A DNA stretch of 35,874 nt from Variovorax sp. CF313. Its GTDB lineage: Bacteria; Pseudomonadota; Gammaproteobacteria; Burkholderiales; Burkholderiaceae_C. The notes beneath the pieces were generated by a model. That model saw only the letters and a list, made by a program, of their open reading frames with translations. It was not told the DNA's origin and did not search any database. Both the position numbers and the translations under genes were made by a program. This document shows positions 18,075 to 24,989 of this stretch, piece after piece (within the stretch, counting starts at the first letter, position 1; each line of letters opens with the position of its first letter). The stretch is taken from contig NZ_AKIW01000168.1 in assembly GCF_000282635.1 (NCBI RefSeq), positions 1 to 35,874 on the forward strand, given 5' to 3'.

Positions 18075-18137
18075 TCAGTTCAGATGAGGCCCGGCAAACC
18101 GCACGTTGGTGGGGGCTTGAATTGCAGTGTCTTCCAT
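18075..18137 (-). CDS. 20-codon ORF with strong ribosome binding site (leader or precursor peptide candidate)
   Basis: ATG at 18137 is preceded by GGAGGTG at a good distance and the frame stops with TGA at 18075-18077. The predicted peptide starts MEDTAIQ and ends AGPHLN, with no Cys and one Phe, and is not strongly hydrophobic. A good promoter ends about 40 bases upstream, so this is the first ORF of the transcript. I do not recognise the peptide. It may be a regulatory leader peptide for the GNAT-RIO genes, a small functional protein, or the precursor of a modified peptide with the GNAT protein as tailoring enzyme. It is too short for ordinary gene calling. Confidence 0.5.
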   Translation of the reverse strand: MEDTAIQAPTNVRFAGPHLN

Positions 18138-18175
18138 CGCGCACCTCCGCTTTCTGTGTGGTTGTCGAAGCGACG

Positions 18176-18204
18176 AATGTAGCGGGCTTGCCGCGTGCTG
18201 TGAA
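18176..18204 (-). promoter_or_regulatory. Predicted sigma70-type promoter of the peptide-GNAT-RIO operon
   Basis: On the minus strand TTCACA (18204-18199, five of six matches to the -35 consensus) is followed after exactly 17 bases by TACATT (18181-18176, four of six). Transcription would start near 18169, about 31 bases before the ATG of the 20-codon ORF. Confidence 0.55.
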
Positions 18205-18268
18205 GTGCGGTGTGGTTTTGACGCGCGCATCGTGACCGCCCTCGGCCACGGAACGGCCTGACGGCAGG

Positions 18269-18403
18269 TCAGCCGAAAGCCGCGCGCAGCCTTGCCGCGA
18301 GCTGGTGCGCTTCGGCGGTGGTGGCGATGTTGGTGAAGCCCATCAGCAAGCCTGCGTCACGGTGCGCCGCAATGGCGCTGTTCGCCGGCTTGTAATCGGC
18401 ATG
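18269..18403 (-). pseudogene. C-terminal remnant, probably of a MocR/PdxR-type (GntR-aminotransferase) regulator
   Basis: On the minus strand 44 codons are open before the TGA at 18269-18271, and a stop codon (18404-18406) lies directly upstream, so there is no start and no body of the gene. The readable stretch includes DAGLLMGFTNI and ends in HQLAARLRAAFG, which resembles the last strand and helix of PLP-fold MocR regulators (pattern GLLLGF/Y, then a helix ending in LAxxLR). The rest of the gene is lost. The space between it and the DUF427 gene (18404-18493) contains a small perfect dyad GCCGGTC/GACCGGC (18462-18477). The family call is tentative. Confidence 0.4.
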
Positions 18404-18493
18404 TCAGCCGTTAGCTGGTTGGGCTTTTAGCGCACGCCGAGCCGAACACGGTGACGCTCGCGCCGGTCAAGACCGGCGAGGTGAGTTCGCGCG

Positions 18494-18883
18494 CTAGGCG
18501 ACGCGTTCTTCGATCGGTCCCACGCGATCTGGATAGAACGCCAGGTGGTCCTTGATCTGTGCGACCGGCTCGTAGGGCGACTCGTAGGTCCATACCGCAT
18601 TCACCGAGCGTTCGCCGCCTGCAGGAATGCTGTAGTAGTTGCACTCGCCCTTGTACGGGCAATAGGTCGCGTGTTGCGTACGCTCCAGCAGCGACATCCT
18701 GACGTCCTTGCGGGGGATGTAGTGCACCGTTCCGAAATGCGTTTCGCGCAGCGTCAACGCTTCGCGCGTGTCGGCGATGACACGGCCGTCGACCGACACC
18801 ACCACGCGCAGCGGGTTCGGTGTGATTGTGATCGGATGATCGGGGCCGGGGGTCTTGATGGTGCGTTCCGCGGTAGCGAACAT
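18494..18883 (-). CDS. DUF427 domain protein
   Basis: The 129-residue protein covers a full DUF427 domain. It shows the usual order: PNPLRVVVSVDGRVIADT near the start, then VHYIPRKDV, the conserved CPYKGECNYYSI with the pair of Cys around KG, and AVWTYESPYEPVAQIKDHLAFYPD at the C-terminus. The family is a small beta-rich fold without an established function. The ATG at 18883 follows AAGGAG seven bases away; the frame is open upstream to 19015 without support. It stands alone between the regulator remnant and the divergent Bug receptor gene. The 292-base gap upstream (18884-19175) has a TTGACA at 19124-19129 but no convincing -10 at proper spacing. Confidence 0.9.
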   Translation of the reverse strand: MFATAERTIKTPGPDHPITITPNPLRVVVSVDGRVIADTREALTLRETHFGTVHYIPRKDVRMSLLERTQHATYCPYKGECNYYSIPAGGERSVNAVWTYESPYEPVAQIKDHLAFYPDRVGPIEERVA

Positions 18884-19175
18884 GAGAATGCTCCTTCGGT
18901 CAGATCGGGTTGACGCAAGATTCGGCGGATGCGCATCTTGCCGCGATGCGATGGCAGTTTGAAGCCCCTGCACAATTGGCCCGTTCGCAAAGTGGTTAAA
19001 GGCCATCGAGCCCATCGGAACCGCTCTGGAAGCCTTTCGACTTCATATTTGGACCTGGATTTGCGAGGTCTCGATGTGCAGGATGCGTGCGGTCACGCTT
19101 GTGTGTCGTTCGCGCATCAGTTCTTGACAAAGCGCAGGCCGTATCGTTCGGGTAAATCACTAGTGAAAGACTGAA

Positions 19176-20147
19176 GTGAAGAAGAACTACAAGCTCGCCA
19201 TGTTGTTGCTTGCCAGCGTGTTGGCCGCCGGCGTATGGGCTCAGGACTGGCCCGCGAAGCCAGTTCGCGTCATCGTGCCCGCACCTGCAGGCAGTTCGCT
19301 CGATCTGATCGCGCGCACGCTGGCCGACCGCCTGCGCGTGATCTGGAAGCAGCCCGTGGTGATCGAGACCAAGGCGGGCGCGGGTGGCCTGATCGGCATG
19401 GACACCGTGGCCAAGGCGCCGCACGACGGCTACACGCTGGGCATCGGTTTCAACGGCCCGATTGCCTTCGGCCCCTACATGTATGCGCGCATGCCTTATG
19501 TGCCTTCGCGCGACCTGGTGCCCATCGTGCTCACGACCTCGCAGCCCAACGTGCTGGCGGTGCAGGCGAACAACCCCGCGAACACGCTGCCGGAGTTCGT
19601 CGAATGGGCGAAGAAGCGGGGCGACAAATTCAGCTATGCGTCGGTGGGCGCGGGCAGTTCGTCGCACCTCACGATGGAGCTGTTTCGCAGCGTGGCGCAC
19701 ATCGAGGCGGTGCATGTGCCTTATGCAGGTTCGCCGCCCGCGGGTCTGTCGCTGGCGGCGGGCGACACGCAGGCGCTGTTCGCGGTGGCGCCCGCGCTGC
19801 TGCCGTTGATCCAGGGGCAGCGCGTGAAGCTCATCGCCATCACGAGCGCCACGCGTTCCGAGCTCATGAAAGACCTGCCCACCGTGGCCGAGTCGGGCTA
19901 TGCCGGTTTCGAGGCGCTGGCCTGGAATGGTTTCTTCGCCGCCAGCGGCACGCCGCCCGAGGTGGTGCGCCGCATCAACGCCGACGTCAACGAGGTGCTG
20001 CGGGAGCCGGCCGTGCGCGAACTGCTGGCCAACCAGGGGCTGGTGGCGGGCGGCGGCTCGCCCGAGGAGTTCAAGGCCTTCATCGACAGCGAGGGCCGCA
20101 AATGGGGTGCGATCATCGCCAAGGTTGGCATTCGCCTCGACCAGTGA
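19176..20147 (+). CDS. Tripartite tricarboxylate transporter substrate-binding protein (Bug/TctC)
   Basis: The 323-residue periplasmic protein starts with GTG at 19176 (gene product MKKNYKLAMLLLASVLAAGVWAQ), giving a signal peptide that ends at about residue 22. The mature part begins DWPAKPVRVIVPAPAGSSLD, the Bug signature for the ligand pocket, followed by IETKAGAGGLIGMDTVAKAP, YASVGAGSSSHL, HVPYAGSPP and LPTVAESGYAGFEA. Bug proteins bind carboxylates, amino acids or small aromatics. Many lack nearby TctA/TctB permeases, as here. It lies 45 bases before the FABP-like gene, with which it may be cotranscribed. The ligand cannot be told from sequence. Confidence 0.93.
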   Translation: MKKNYKLAMLLLASVLAAGVWAQDWPAKPVRVIVPAPAGSSLDLIARTLADRLRVIWKQPVVIETKAGAGGLIGMDTVAKAPHDGYTLGIGFNGPIAFGPYMYARMPYVPSRDLVPIVLTTSQPNVLAVQANNPANTLPEFVEWAKKRGDKFSYASVGAGSSSHLTMELFRSVAHIEAVHVPYAGSPPAGLSLAAGDTQALFAVAPALLPLIQGQRVKLIAITSATRSELMKDLPTVAESGYAGFEALAWNGFFAASGTPPEVVRRINADVNEVLREPAVRELLANQGLVAGGGSPEEFKAFIDSEGRKWGAIIAKVGIRLDQ

Positions 20148-20192
20148 CATTTATCCTCACGCCACAAGAGAAGATTTCATCAGGAAAAGAAC

Positions 20193-20843
20193 ATGGAACA
20201 GTTTCCCCGCGACATCTACACGGAACCCGAGCCCGATCCGCACACGCTCGCCAACCTCGGCCCGCTCACGGGCCTGGCGGGCCTCTGGATCGGCACGGCC
20301 GGCCACGACGTGAGCCCGAAGGAAGACGGCCCCGAGGCCGAAGCCTTCATCGAGCACGCGGAGTTCCAGCCCATCGATGCACAGACCAACGGGCCGCAGA
20401 TCTTCTACGGGCTGCGCTACCACCTGCGCATCGCCAAGCCCGACGAGGTGGAGACTTTTCACGACCAGGTCGGCTACTGGCTGTGGGAGCCCGCCACGGG
20501 CGCGCTGATCCAGACGCTGTCGATCCCGCGCGGGCTCACGGCCATGGCCACCGGCCACGCAAAGCCCGGCGACCGCAGTTTCAGGCTCGAAGCGGTGCGC
20601 GGCGGCGAGACCAACGGCATCGTGGCCAACCCGTTCCTGGAGCATGCGTTCAAGACGCTGCGCTACAGCATCGAGGTGTCGATCCATGATGATGGCAGCT
20701 GGTCCTACGAACTCGAGACGGTGCTGAGCGTGCGCGGAAAGCCCGAACCCTTCAGCCACACCGATCGCAACACGATGCGCAAGATCGGGGAGCCCACGCC
20801 GAATCCGACTGCGCGTGCCGCGATGGCGAGCGCCGTGGGCTGA
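20193..20843 (+). CDS. FABP/nitrobindin-like heme-binding beta-barrel protein
   Basis: The 216-residue protein belongs to the heme-binding beta-barrel (FABP-like) group. LGPLTGLAGLWIGTAGHDVSP at 22-42 is the first strand region with the GxWxGxG-like motif, and the chain then alternates through IFYGLRYHLRI, TFHDQVGYWLWEP and SWSYELETVLSVRGKPEPFSHTDRNTMRK. The His in FSHTDRN near the C-terminus fits the place of the proximal haem ligand in nitrobindins, though bacterial members of this subgroup may bind other hydrophobic ligands. The ATG at 20193 has AGGAAAAG upstream. It is convergent with the LysR gene at a distance of 42 bases. Role unknown; cytoplasmic. Confidence 0.82.
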   Translation: MEQFPRDIYTEPEPDPHTLANLGPLTGLAGLWIGTAGHDVSPKEDGPEAEAFIEHAEFQPIDAQTNGPQIFYGLRYHLRIAKPDEVETFHDQVGYWLWEPATGALIQTLSIPRGLTAMATGHAKPGDRSFRLEAVRGGETNGIVANPFLEHAFKTLRYSIEVSIHDDGSWSYELETVLSVRGKPEPFSHTDRNTMRKIGEPTPNPTARAAMASAVG

Positions 20844-20885
20844 GCGGCTATCGCCAGCTGGTCCTGGCTTGCTGCGCGCCGGGCA

Positions 20886-21803
20886 TCAGTCCAGCCGCAG
20901 CGACCCCAGCCGCGCGACGATCAGGTCGTGCAGCGTCTGCGCCGCCACCGACAGGCTGCCTTCGCGCCGCTGCACCATGTAGAGCGTGCGCGTGAGGGAC
21001 GGCAGGGGCAGTGGCCGCGTCACCAGCGTCTCGCGCTGGAAATGGAACAGCGTGAGGGCAGGCACCACGCTGATGCCCAGACCGGCCTCGACGAGGCCCA
21101 TCACGGTGGCCAGGTGCTCCACCTCGAATACCGCATTCAACCTTTGCGGATGCAGCGCCGCGTCGAGCGCCTGCCGCACGCTGCTGTTGCGCGCCATCTG
21201 GATGAAGGGGTAGGGCGCGATCTTCTTCGCCGTGAGGCGCGGCTCGCGCGCGAGCGGATGGTCGGCGCGGCACACGAGGTGGAAGCGGTCGGTGCAGAGC
21301 TTGCGTGCGCGCAGGTCGCCGTCGGCGGTGCCCCCGGCGCCCGATGCGGCGAGCGCGAAGTCGGCCTGGCCGCTGCGCACCAGCGCGATGCAGGCGTCGG
21401 ACAGCGCGTCGTCCAGGTCGATGCGGATGCCCGGCCAGGCCTGCATGAACTCGGCGAACACCGCGGGCAGCCAGCCGGCCGCGAGCGAGGGCAGGGCGGC
21501 CACGCGCACGCGGCCCTTGCGGCGTTCCACGTGGTCGGCGAGGTCGCCCATGGCGCTGCCCATGTCGTCGAGCAGCCGGCGCGCGGAGCCCTCGAACAGC
21601 CGGCCCTCGGGCGTGAGCTGCACGCTGCGCGTGTCGCGGTCGAACAGACGCGTGCCGACCGCGTCTTCGAGTGTGCGGATCAGCGCGCTGAACGCGGGCT
21701 GCGAAAGGTGGCTGCTCTGCGCCGCGCGCGTGAAGTTGCGGTGCTCGGCCAGCGCGAGAAAGGCGCGCAGCTGCCGCGTGGAGAGGTCGGGCGTCTTTCT
21801 CAT
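20886..21803 (-). CDS. LysR-family transcriptional regulator, divergent from the AtuA operon
   Basis: The 305-residue regulator has an N-terminal winged helix-turn-helix (LSTRQLRAFLALAEHRNFTRAAQSSHLSQPAFSALIRTLE..., residues 7-65) and a LysR substrate-binding domain from about 95 onwards. The ATG at 21803 begins MRKTPDLSTRQLRAFLALAE, the normal LysR N-terminus; the frame is open much further upstream but enters the divergent gene. It shares a 100-base intergenic region with the AtuA-family gene, where a near-perfect dyad lies. LysR regulators commonly control the divergent operon in response to its substrate, so control of the AtuA-Bug operon is likely. Confidence 0.92.
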   Translation of the reverse strand: MRKTPDLSTRQLRAFLALAEHRNFTRAAQSSHLSQPAFSALIRTLEDAVGTRLFDRDTRSVQLTPEGRLFEGSARRLLDDMGSAMGDLADHVERRKGRVRVAALPSLAAGWLPAVFAEFMQAWPGIRIDLDDALSDACIALVRSGQADFALAASGAGGTADGDLRARKLCTDRFHLVCRADHPLAREPRLTAKKIAPYPFIQMARNSSVRQALDAALHPQRLNAVFEVEHLATVMGLVEAGLGISVVPALTLFHFQRETLVTRPLPLPSLTRTLYMVQRREGSLSVAAQTLHDLIVARLGSLRLD

Positions 21804-21834
21804 GTCCTGGATGTCGGTGGCCGGCTTGTTATTT

Positions 21835-21863
21835 GAAAATCGGATCAATCGATCCGGATTTTC
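21835..21863. promoter_or_regulatory. Dyad in the LysR/AtuA intergenic region (operator candidate)
   Basis: GAAAATCGGATC (21835-21846) and GATCCGGATTTTC (21851-21863) are reverse complements apart from one missing base, separated by four bases. The site lies 32 bases upstream of the LysR start and 40 bases upstream of the AtuA start, in an AT-richer patch, which is the expected place for a LysR binding site and the two divergent promoters. Confidence 0.6.
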
Positions 21864-21903
21864 GATTTTACGGATGAGCGGCCGCTGCCTACAGTGCATA
21901 GCA

Positions 21904-23295
21904 ATGAACTCCATCGAACCGTCCATGCTGCTGATCGGATGCGCTGCCGGCTTCTCGGGCGACCGCACCGATGCCGCCGGGCCGGTGGTCGACACGCTGA
22001 TCGCGCGGCTCGCCGCGGGGCCTGCCGGCAGTCGCGCCTTCCTCATCTTCGAGACGCTGGCCGAACGCACGCTGGCGCTGGCGCAGCTGCGCCGTCGCGC
22101 CAACCCCGACGCCGGCTACGAGCCGTTGCTCGACGACATGCTGCGGCCTGTGCTCGCGCGATGCCTGGTGCATGGCATTCGCATCGTGAGCAACTTCGGT
22201 GCCGCCAATCCGCGTGCCGCCGCCCGGCACATCGCCCGCATGGCGCGCGAACTGGGCGCGGATGCGCCGCGCATCGCGGTGGTGGAGGGCGACGACCTGT
22301 CGGGACCCGAGCAGCGCGCATTGCTGAATGAAGCGCTCGGCGCGCGGATGCAAGGCCTGCGCATGGTCAGCGCCAATGCGTACATCGGCGCGGAACCCAT
22401 TGCCGGGGCGCTCGACGCTGGCGCGCAGATCGTGGTGTGCGGCCGCGTGGCCGACCCTTCGCTCACTGTCGGGCCGGCCATGTCGCACTTCGGCTGGCGT
22501 GCCGACGACTGGGACCGGCTCGGGCGCGCGACCATGGCGGGCCACTTGCTCGAATGCGGCGCGCAGGTGTGCGGCGGTTACTTTGCCGATCCTGACTACA
22601 AGGACGTGCCGGGGCTGGAGGCGGTCGGCTTTCCGATCGCCGAGATCGACGCCGATGGCCGCTGCACCATCGGCAAGGCCGACGGCACCGGCGGCCTCGT
22701 GAGCGAGGCCACCGTGAAGGAGCAACTGCTTTACGAGGTGCATGACCCGGCCGCCTACCTGACGCCCGACGTGGTCGCGGACATTGCCGATGCCGACGTG
22801 CGCGCGCTTCCCGGCGCCGACCGCGTGGCGCTCTCCGGCGTGCGCGGCCACGAACGGCCGGGCCGCTACAAGGTCAATGTCTGCCATGAAGGCGGCTGGT
22901 TGGCGGAGGGCGAGATCTCCTATGCGGGGGCACGCGCCGAGGCCCGCGCTCGGCTTGCTGCAGATGTGCTTCGCAAGCGGCTCGACGGACTCGCGCTGCG
23001 CGTGGACCTGATCGGCGCGCTGAGCATCCTCGGCGACGACGCCGGCCGCGCGCTGGCGGATACGCCCGATGCGGGCCTGCGCGACGTGCGCCTGCGCGTG
23101 GCGGCCACGCATACCGATCGCGCGCAGGCCGAACGGCTGGCGCGCGAGGTGATGGCGCTCTACACCTGCGGCCCGGCCGGCGGCGGCGGCGTGCGCACCG
23201 CGCTCACGCCGCGGCTCAACACGCTGTCGTGCCTGCTGCCGCGCGAAGCAGTGCCGGTGCGCTTCGAATTGCTCGACGCGGAGGCACTGGCATGA
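21904..23295 (+). CDS. AtuA-family protein (DUF1446)
   Basis: The 463-residue protein is an acyclic-terpene-utilisation AtuA-family member. Family features visible are LLIGCAAGFSGDRTDAAGPVVD at the start, IVSNFGAANPRAAARHIA, AYIGAEPIAGALDAGAQIVVCGRVADPSLTVGP, HLLECGAQVCGGYFADPDYKDVP and GPAGGGGVR near the end. In pseudomonads AtuA is linked to citronellol/geraniol breakdown, but its exact reaction is not established. Members also occur with Bug receptors in Burkholderiales, where the substrate is unknown. The ATG at 21904 was chosen; the open frame upstream runs through the promoter. The TGA overlaps the next ATG in ATGA. This protein lacks the C-terminal domain found in fused homologues, which is supplied by the next gene. 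Confidence 0.88.
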   Translation: MNSIEPSMLLIGCAAGFSGDRTDAAGPVVDTLIARLAAGPAGSRAFLIFETLAERTLALAQLRRRANPDAGYEPLLDDMLRPVLARCLVHGIRIVSNFGAANPRAAARHIARMARELGADAPRIAVVEGDDLSGPEQRALLNEALGARMQGLRMVSANAYIGAEPIAGALDAGAQIVVCGRVADPSLTVGPAMSHFGWRADDWDRLGRATMAGHLLECGAQVCGGYFADPDYKDVPGLEAVGFPIAEIDADGRCTIGKADGTGGLVSEATVKEQLLYEVHDPAAYLTPDVVADIADADVRALPGADRVALSGVRGHERPGRYKVNVCHEGGWLAEGEISYAGARAEARARLAADVLRKRLDGLALRVDLIGALSILGDDAGRALADTPDAGLRDVRLRVAATHTDRAQAERLAREVMALYTCGPAGGGGVRTALTPRLNTLSCLLPREAVPVRFELLDAEALA

Positions 23296-23654
23296 ACACC
23301 CTCGACATGATCGACGTGCCGCTCTATCGCGCTGCCCACGGCCGCACCGGCGACAAGGGCGATCGCTCCAACATCAGCGTGATCGCCTGGCACCCGCAGC
23401 TGTATCCCTTGCTGGTCGAACAGATCACGCCCGAGCGCGTGGCCGCGCAGTTCCGCCATCGCGCGCCGTCGCAGGTGCAGCGCTTCGTGCTGCCGAAGCT
23501 GCACGCGATGAACTTCGTGCTCGACGCAGTGCTCGACGGCGGCGTCAACGATGCGCTGAACCTCGATGCACACGGCAAGGCGCTGTCTTTCCTGCTGCTC
23601 GACATGCCTGTGCGCGTGCCGCGCGCACTCGAGCCCTTGCTGGCCGGGCCGTAG
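23292..23654 (+). CDS. AtuA C-terminal-domain-like small protein
   Basis: The 120-residue protein carries the AtuA-like ferredoxin-fold domain: YRAAHGRTGDKGDRSNISVIAW at 12-33 is the signature segment (RTGDKGD/N, then NIS), followed by LVEQITPERVAAQF and FVLPKLHAMNFVLDAVLDGGVNDALNLDAHGKALSFLLLDM. In longer AtuA proteins this is the C-terminal domain. Here it is a separate gene with a four-base overlap to the main AtuA gene, so equal, coupled synthesis of two subunits is likely. It is followed 48 bases later by a Bug receptor gene. The biochemical role is unknown. Confidence 0.88.
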   Translation: MNTLDMIDVPLYRAAHGRTGDKGDRSNISVIAWHPQLYPLLVEQITPERVAAQFRHRAPSQVQRFVLPKLHAMNFVLDAVLDGGVNDALNLDAHGKALSFLLLDMPVRVPRALEPLLAGP

Positions 23655-23702
23655 CGGCGGCTTCCTTTTTTTCTTTGAACCATTCCATCCGGAGACAAAA
23701 CA

Positions 23703-24668
23703 ATGAAACGATTTCCCCTCACCGTACTGACCACCGCATTGGCCCTGGCGCCGCTGCTGGGCCATGCGCAGGCCTTCCCCGAGAAGCCCATTACCTTCGT
23801 CGTGCCCTTCGCGGCCGGTACCGCTACCGACCAGATCGCGCGCGCCATCGGCAACCAGGTCGCGGCCGAGACCAAGCAAGCCGTCATCATCGACAACAAG
23901 GCCGGCGCCAGCGGCTTCATCGCCTCGCAGAACGTGGCCAAGGCGTCCGCCGACGGCTACACGGTGCTCATCACTACCAACACCACGCACGCTGCCAACG
24001 AGCACCTGTTCAAGAAGCTGCCCTACGACCCGGTGAAAGACTTCGTGCCTGTGGCCGCGCTCGGCAAGGGCGGCCAGATCATGGTGGTGAACCCCTCGTT
24101 CCCAGCGAAGAGCGTGGCCGAATTCATCGCGCTTGCGAAGAAGGAGCCGGGCAAGTACAGCTTCGGCAGCGGCAGTTCGTCGAGCCGCATGGCGGGCGAG
24201 CTGCTGCAGCAGATGGCCGACATCAGGCTGCTGCACGTGCCCTACAAGAGCAACACGCTCGCCGTGACCGACCTGCTGGGCGGCCAGATCCACATGATGA
24301 TCACCGACACCGCTACCGGCCTGCCGCAGGTCAAGGCAGGCAAGCTGCGTGCGTTGGGCTTTTCCAGCTCGGTGCGATCGCCGCTCGCGCCCGATGTGCC
24401 CACCATTTCCGAGGCCGGCGTGAAGGGCTACGAGATGGGCTACTGGTTCGCGGCCTATGCGCCCGCGAAGACGCCGCCGGCCGTGGTCAAGCGGCTCAAT
24501 GAGCTGCTGGTGAAGGCCGCGAAGAGCGACGCCGCGAAGACGGCCTTCTACGAGCCGACCGGCACCGAGGTGTACACGACCTCGCCCGAAGAGCTCGCGA
24601 AGTTCCAGGCGGCCGAGTCCCAGAAGTGGGGCCGCATCGTGAAGGCGGCCGGCATCGAGGCCGAGTAG
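23703..24668 (+). CDS. Second tripartite tricarboxylate binding protein (Bug/TctC), AtuA operon
   Basis: The 321-residue periplasmic protein has a signal peptide (MKRFPLTVLTTALALAPLLGHAQ, cut near residue 23) and Bug hallmarks: FPEKPITFVVPFAAGTATDQIARAIG, DNKAGASGFIASQNVAKAS, DGYTVLITTNTTHAAN, FGSGSSSSRMAGELL and VPTISEAGVKGYE. The ATG at 23703 has CCGGAGA upstream. It differs clearly from the Bug protein at 19176, so it is not a recent duplicate. Placed third in the LysR-controlled AtuA operon, it most likely captures the compound that the AtuA pair helps to break down. No TctA or TctB permease is in the window. Confidence 0.93.
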   Translation: MKRFPLTVLTTALALAPLLGHAQAFPEKPITFVVPFAAGTATDQIARAIGNQVAAETKQAVIIDNKAGASGFIASQNVAKASADGYTVLITTNTTHAANEHLFKKLPYDPVKDFVPVAALGKGGQIMVVNPSFPAKSVAEFIALAKKEPGKYSFGSGSSSSRMAGELLQQMADIRLLHVPYKSNTLAVTDLLGGQIHMMITDTATGLPQVKAGKLRALGFSSSVRSPLAPDVPTISEAGVKGYEMGYWFAAYAPAKTPPAVVKRLNELLVKAAKSDAAKTAFYEPTGTEVYTTSPEELAKFQAAESQKWGRIVKAAGIEAE

Positions 24669-24818
24669 ACCGCGCGCCGTGGCGGGCATCCGCAGTCTGG
24701 GCGCACACGGCTGGCCGGCTCTGTCTGCTACGATCTCGCCACCGGGAATACAGCCTCCCGTTCTGCAAAGTTAGACGGTGTCCCGTCCAAGCGCTGGCGA
24801 CTCATAACGGAGCTATCT

Positions 24819-24989
24819 GTGGACACCGCCTTGCCTGACGCACAGCCCGCGCCTTCTGCGCCCATCCAGTCCATTTCATTCGCTGAAGCCTTCCGCTTCT
24901 GGCTCAAGCCCGGCTTCATCAGCTTTGGCGGACCAGCGGGGCAAATCGCGATCGTGGCCCGGCCTTCTTTCCTCTCCGGCACGCAATGA
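24819..24989 (+). pseudogene. chrA: 5' fragment of a chromate transporter gene (chrA), truncated
   Basis: A GTG at 24819 behind GGAG opens a 56-codon frame. After a Pro/Ala-rich start it reads SFAEAFRFWLKPGFISFGGPAGQIAIV, the first conserved block of ChrA chromate transporters (SFxEAxxxWLKxGxxSFGGPAGQIA). Homology then stops abruptly: ChrA would continue with a conserved acidic/basic helix, but here about nine unrelated residues precede a TGA. The remaining 350 or so residues are missing. The fragment overlaps the MFS gene by four bases (ATGA at 24986-24989), so its promoter and start may now serve that gene. The break point is near 24955. Confidence 0.8.

Noticed and set aside
19124..19160. 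TTGACA ahead of the first Bug receptor gene as a promoter
   Set aside because: The only TA-rich candidate for a -10 box, TATCGT, is 12 bases away, too close for a standard promoter, so it is not listed as a feature.
21889..23112. A 407-codon minus-strand frame opposite the AtuA gene
   Set aside because: Antisense shadow with no family features; the plus-strand gene has AtuA signatures.
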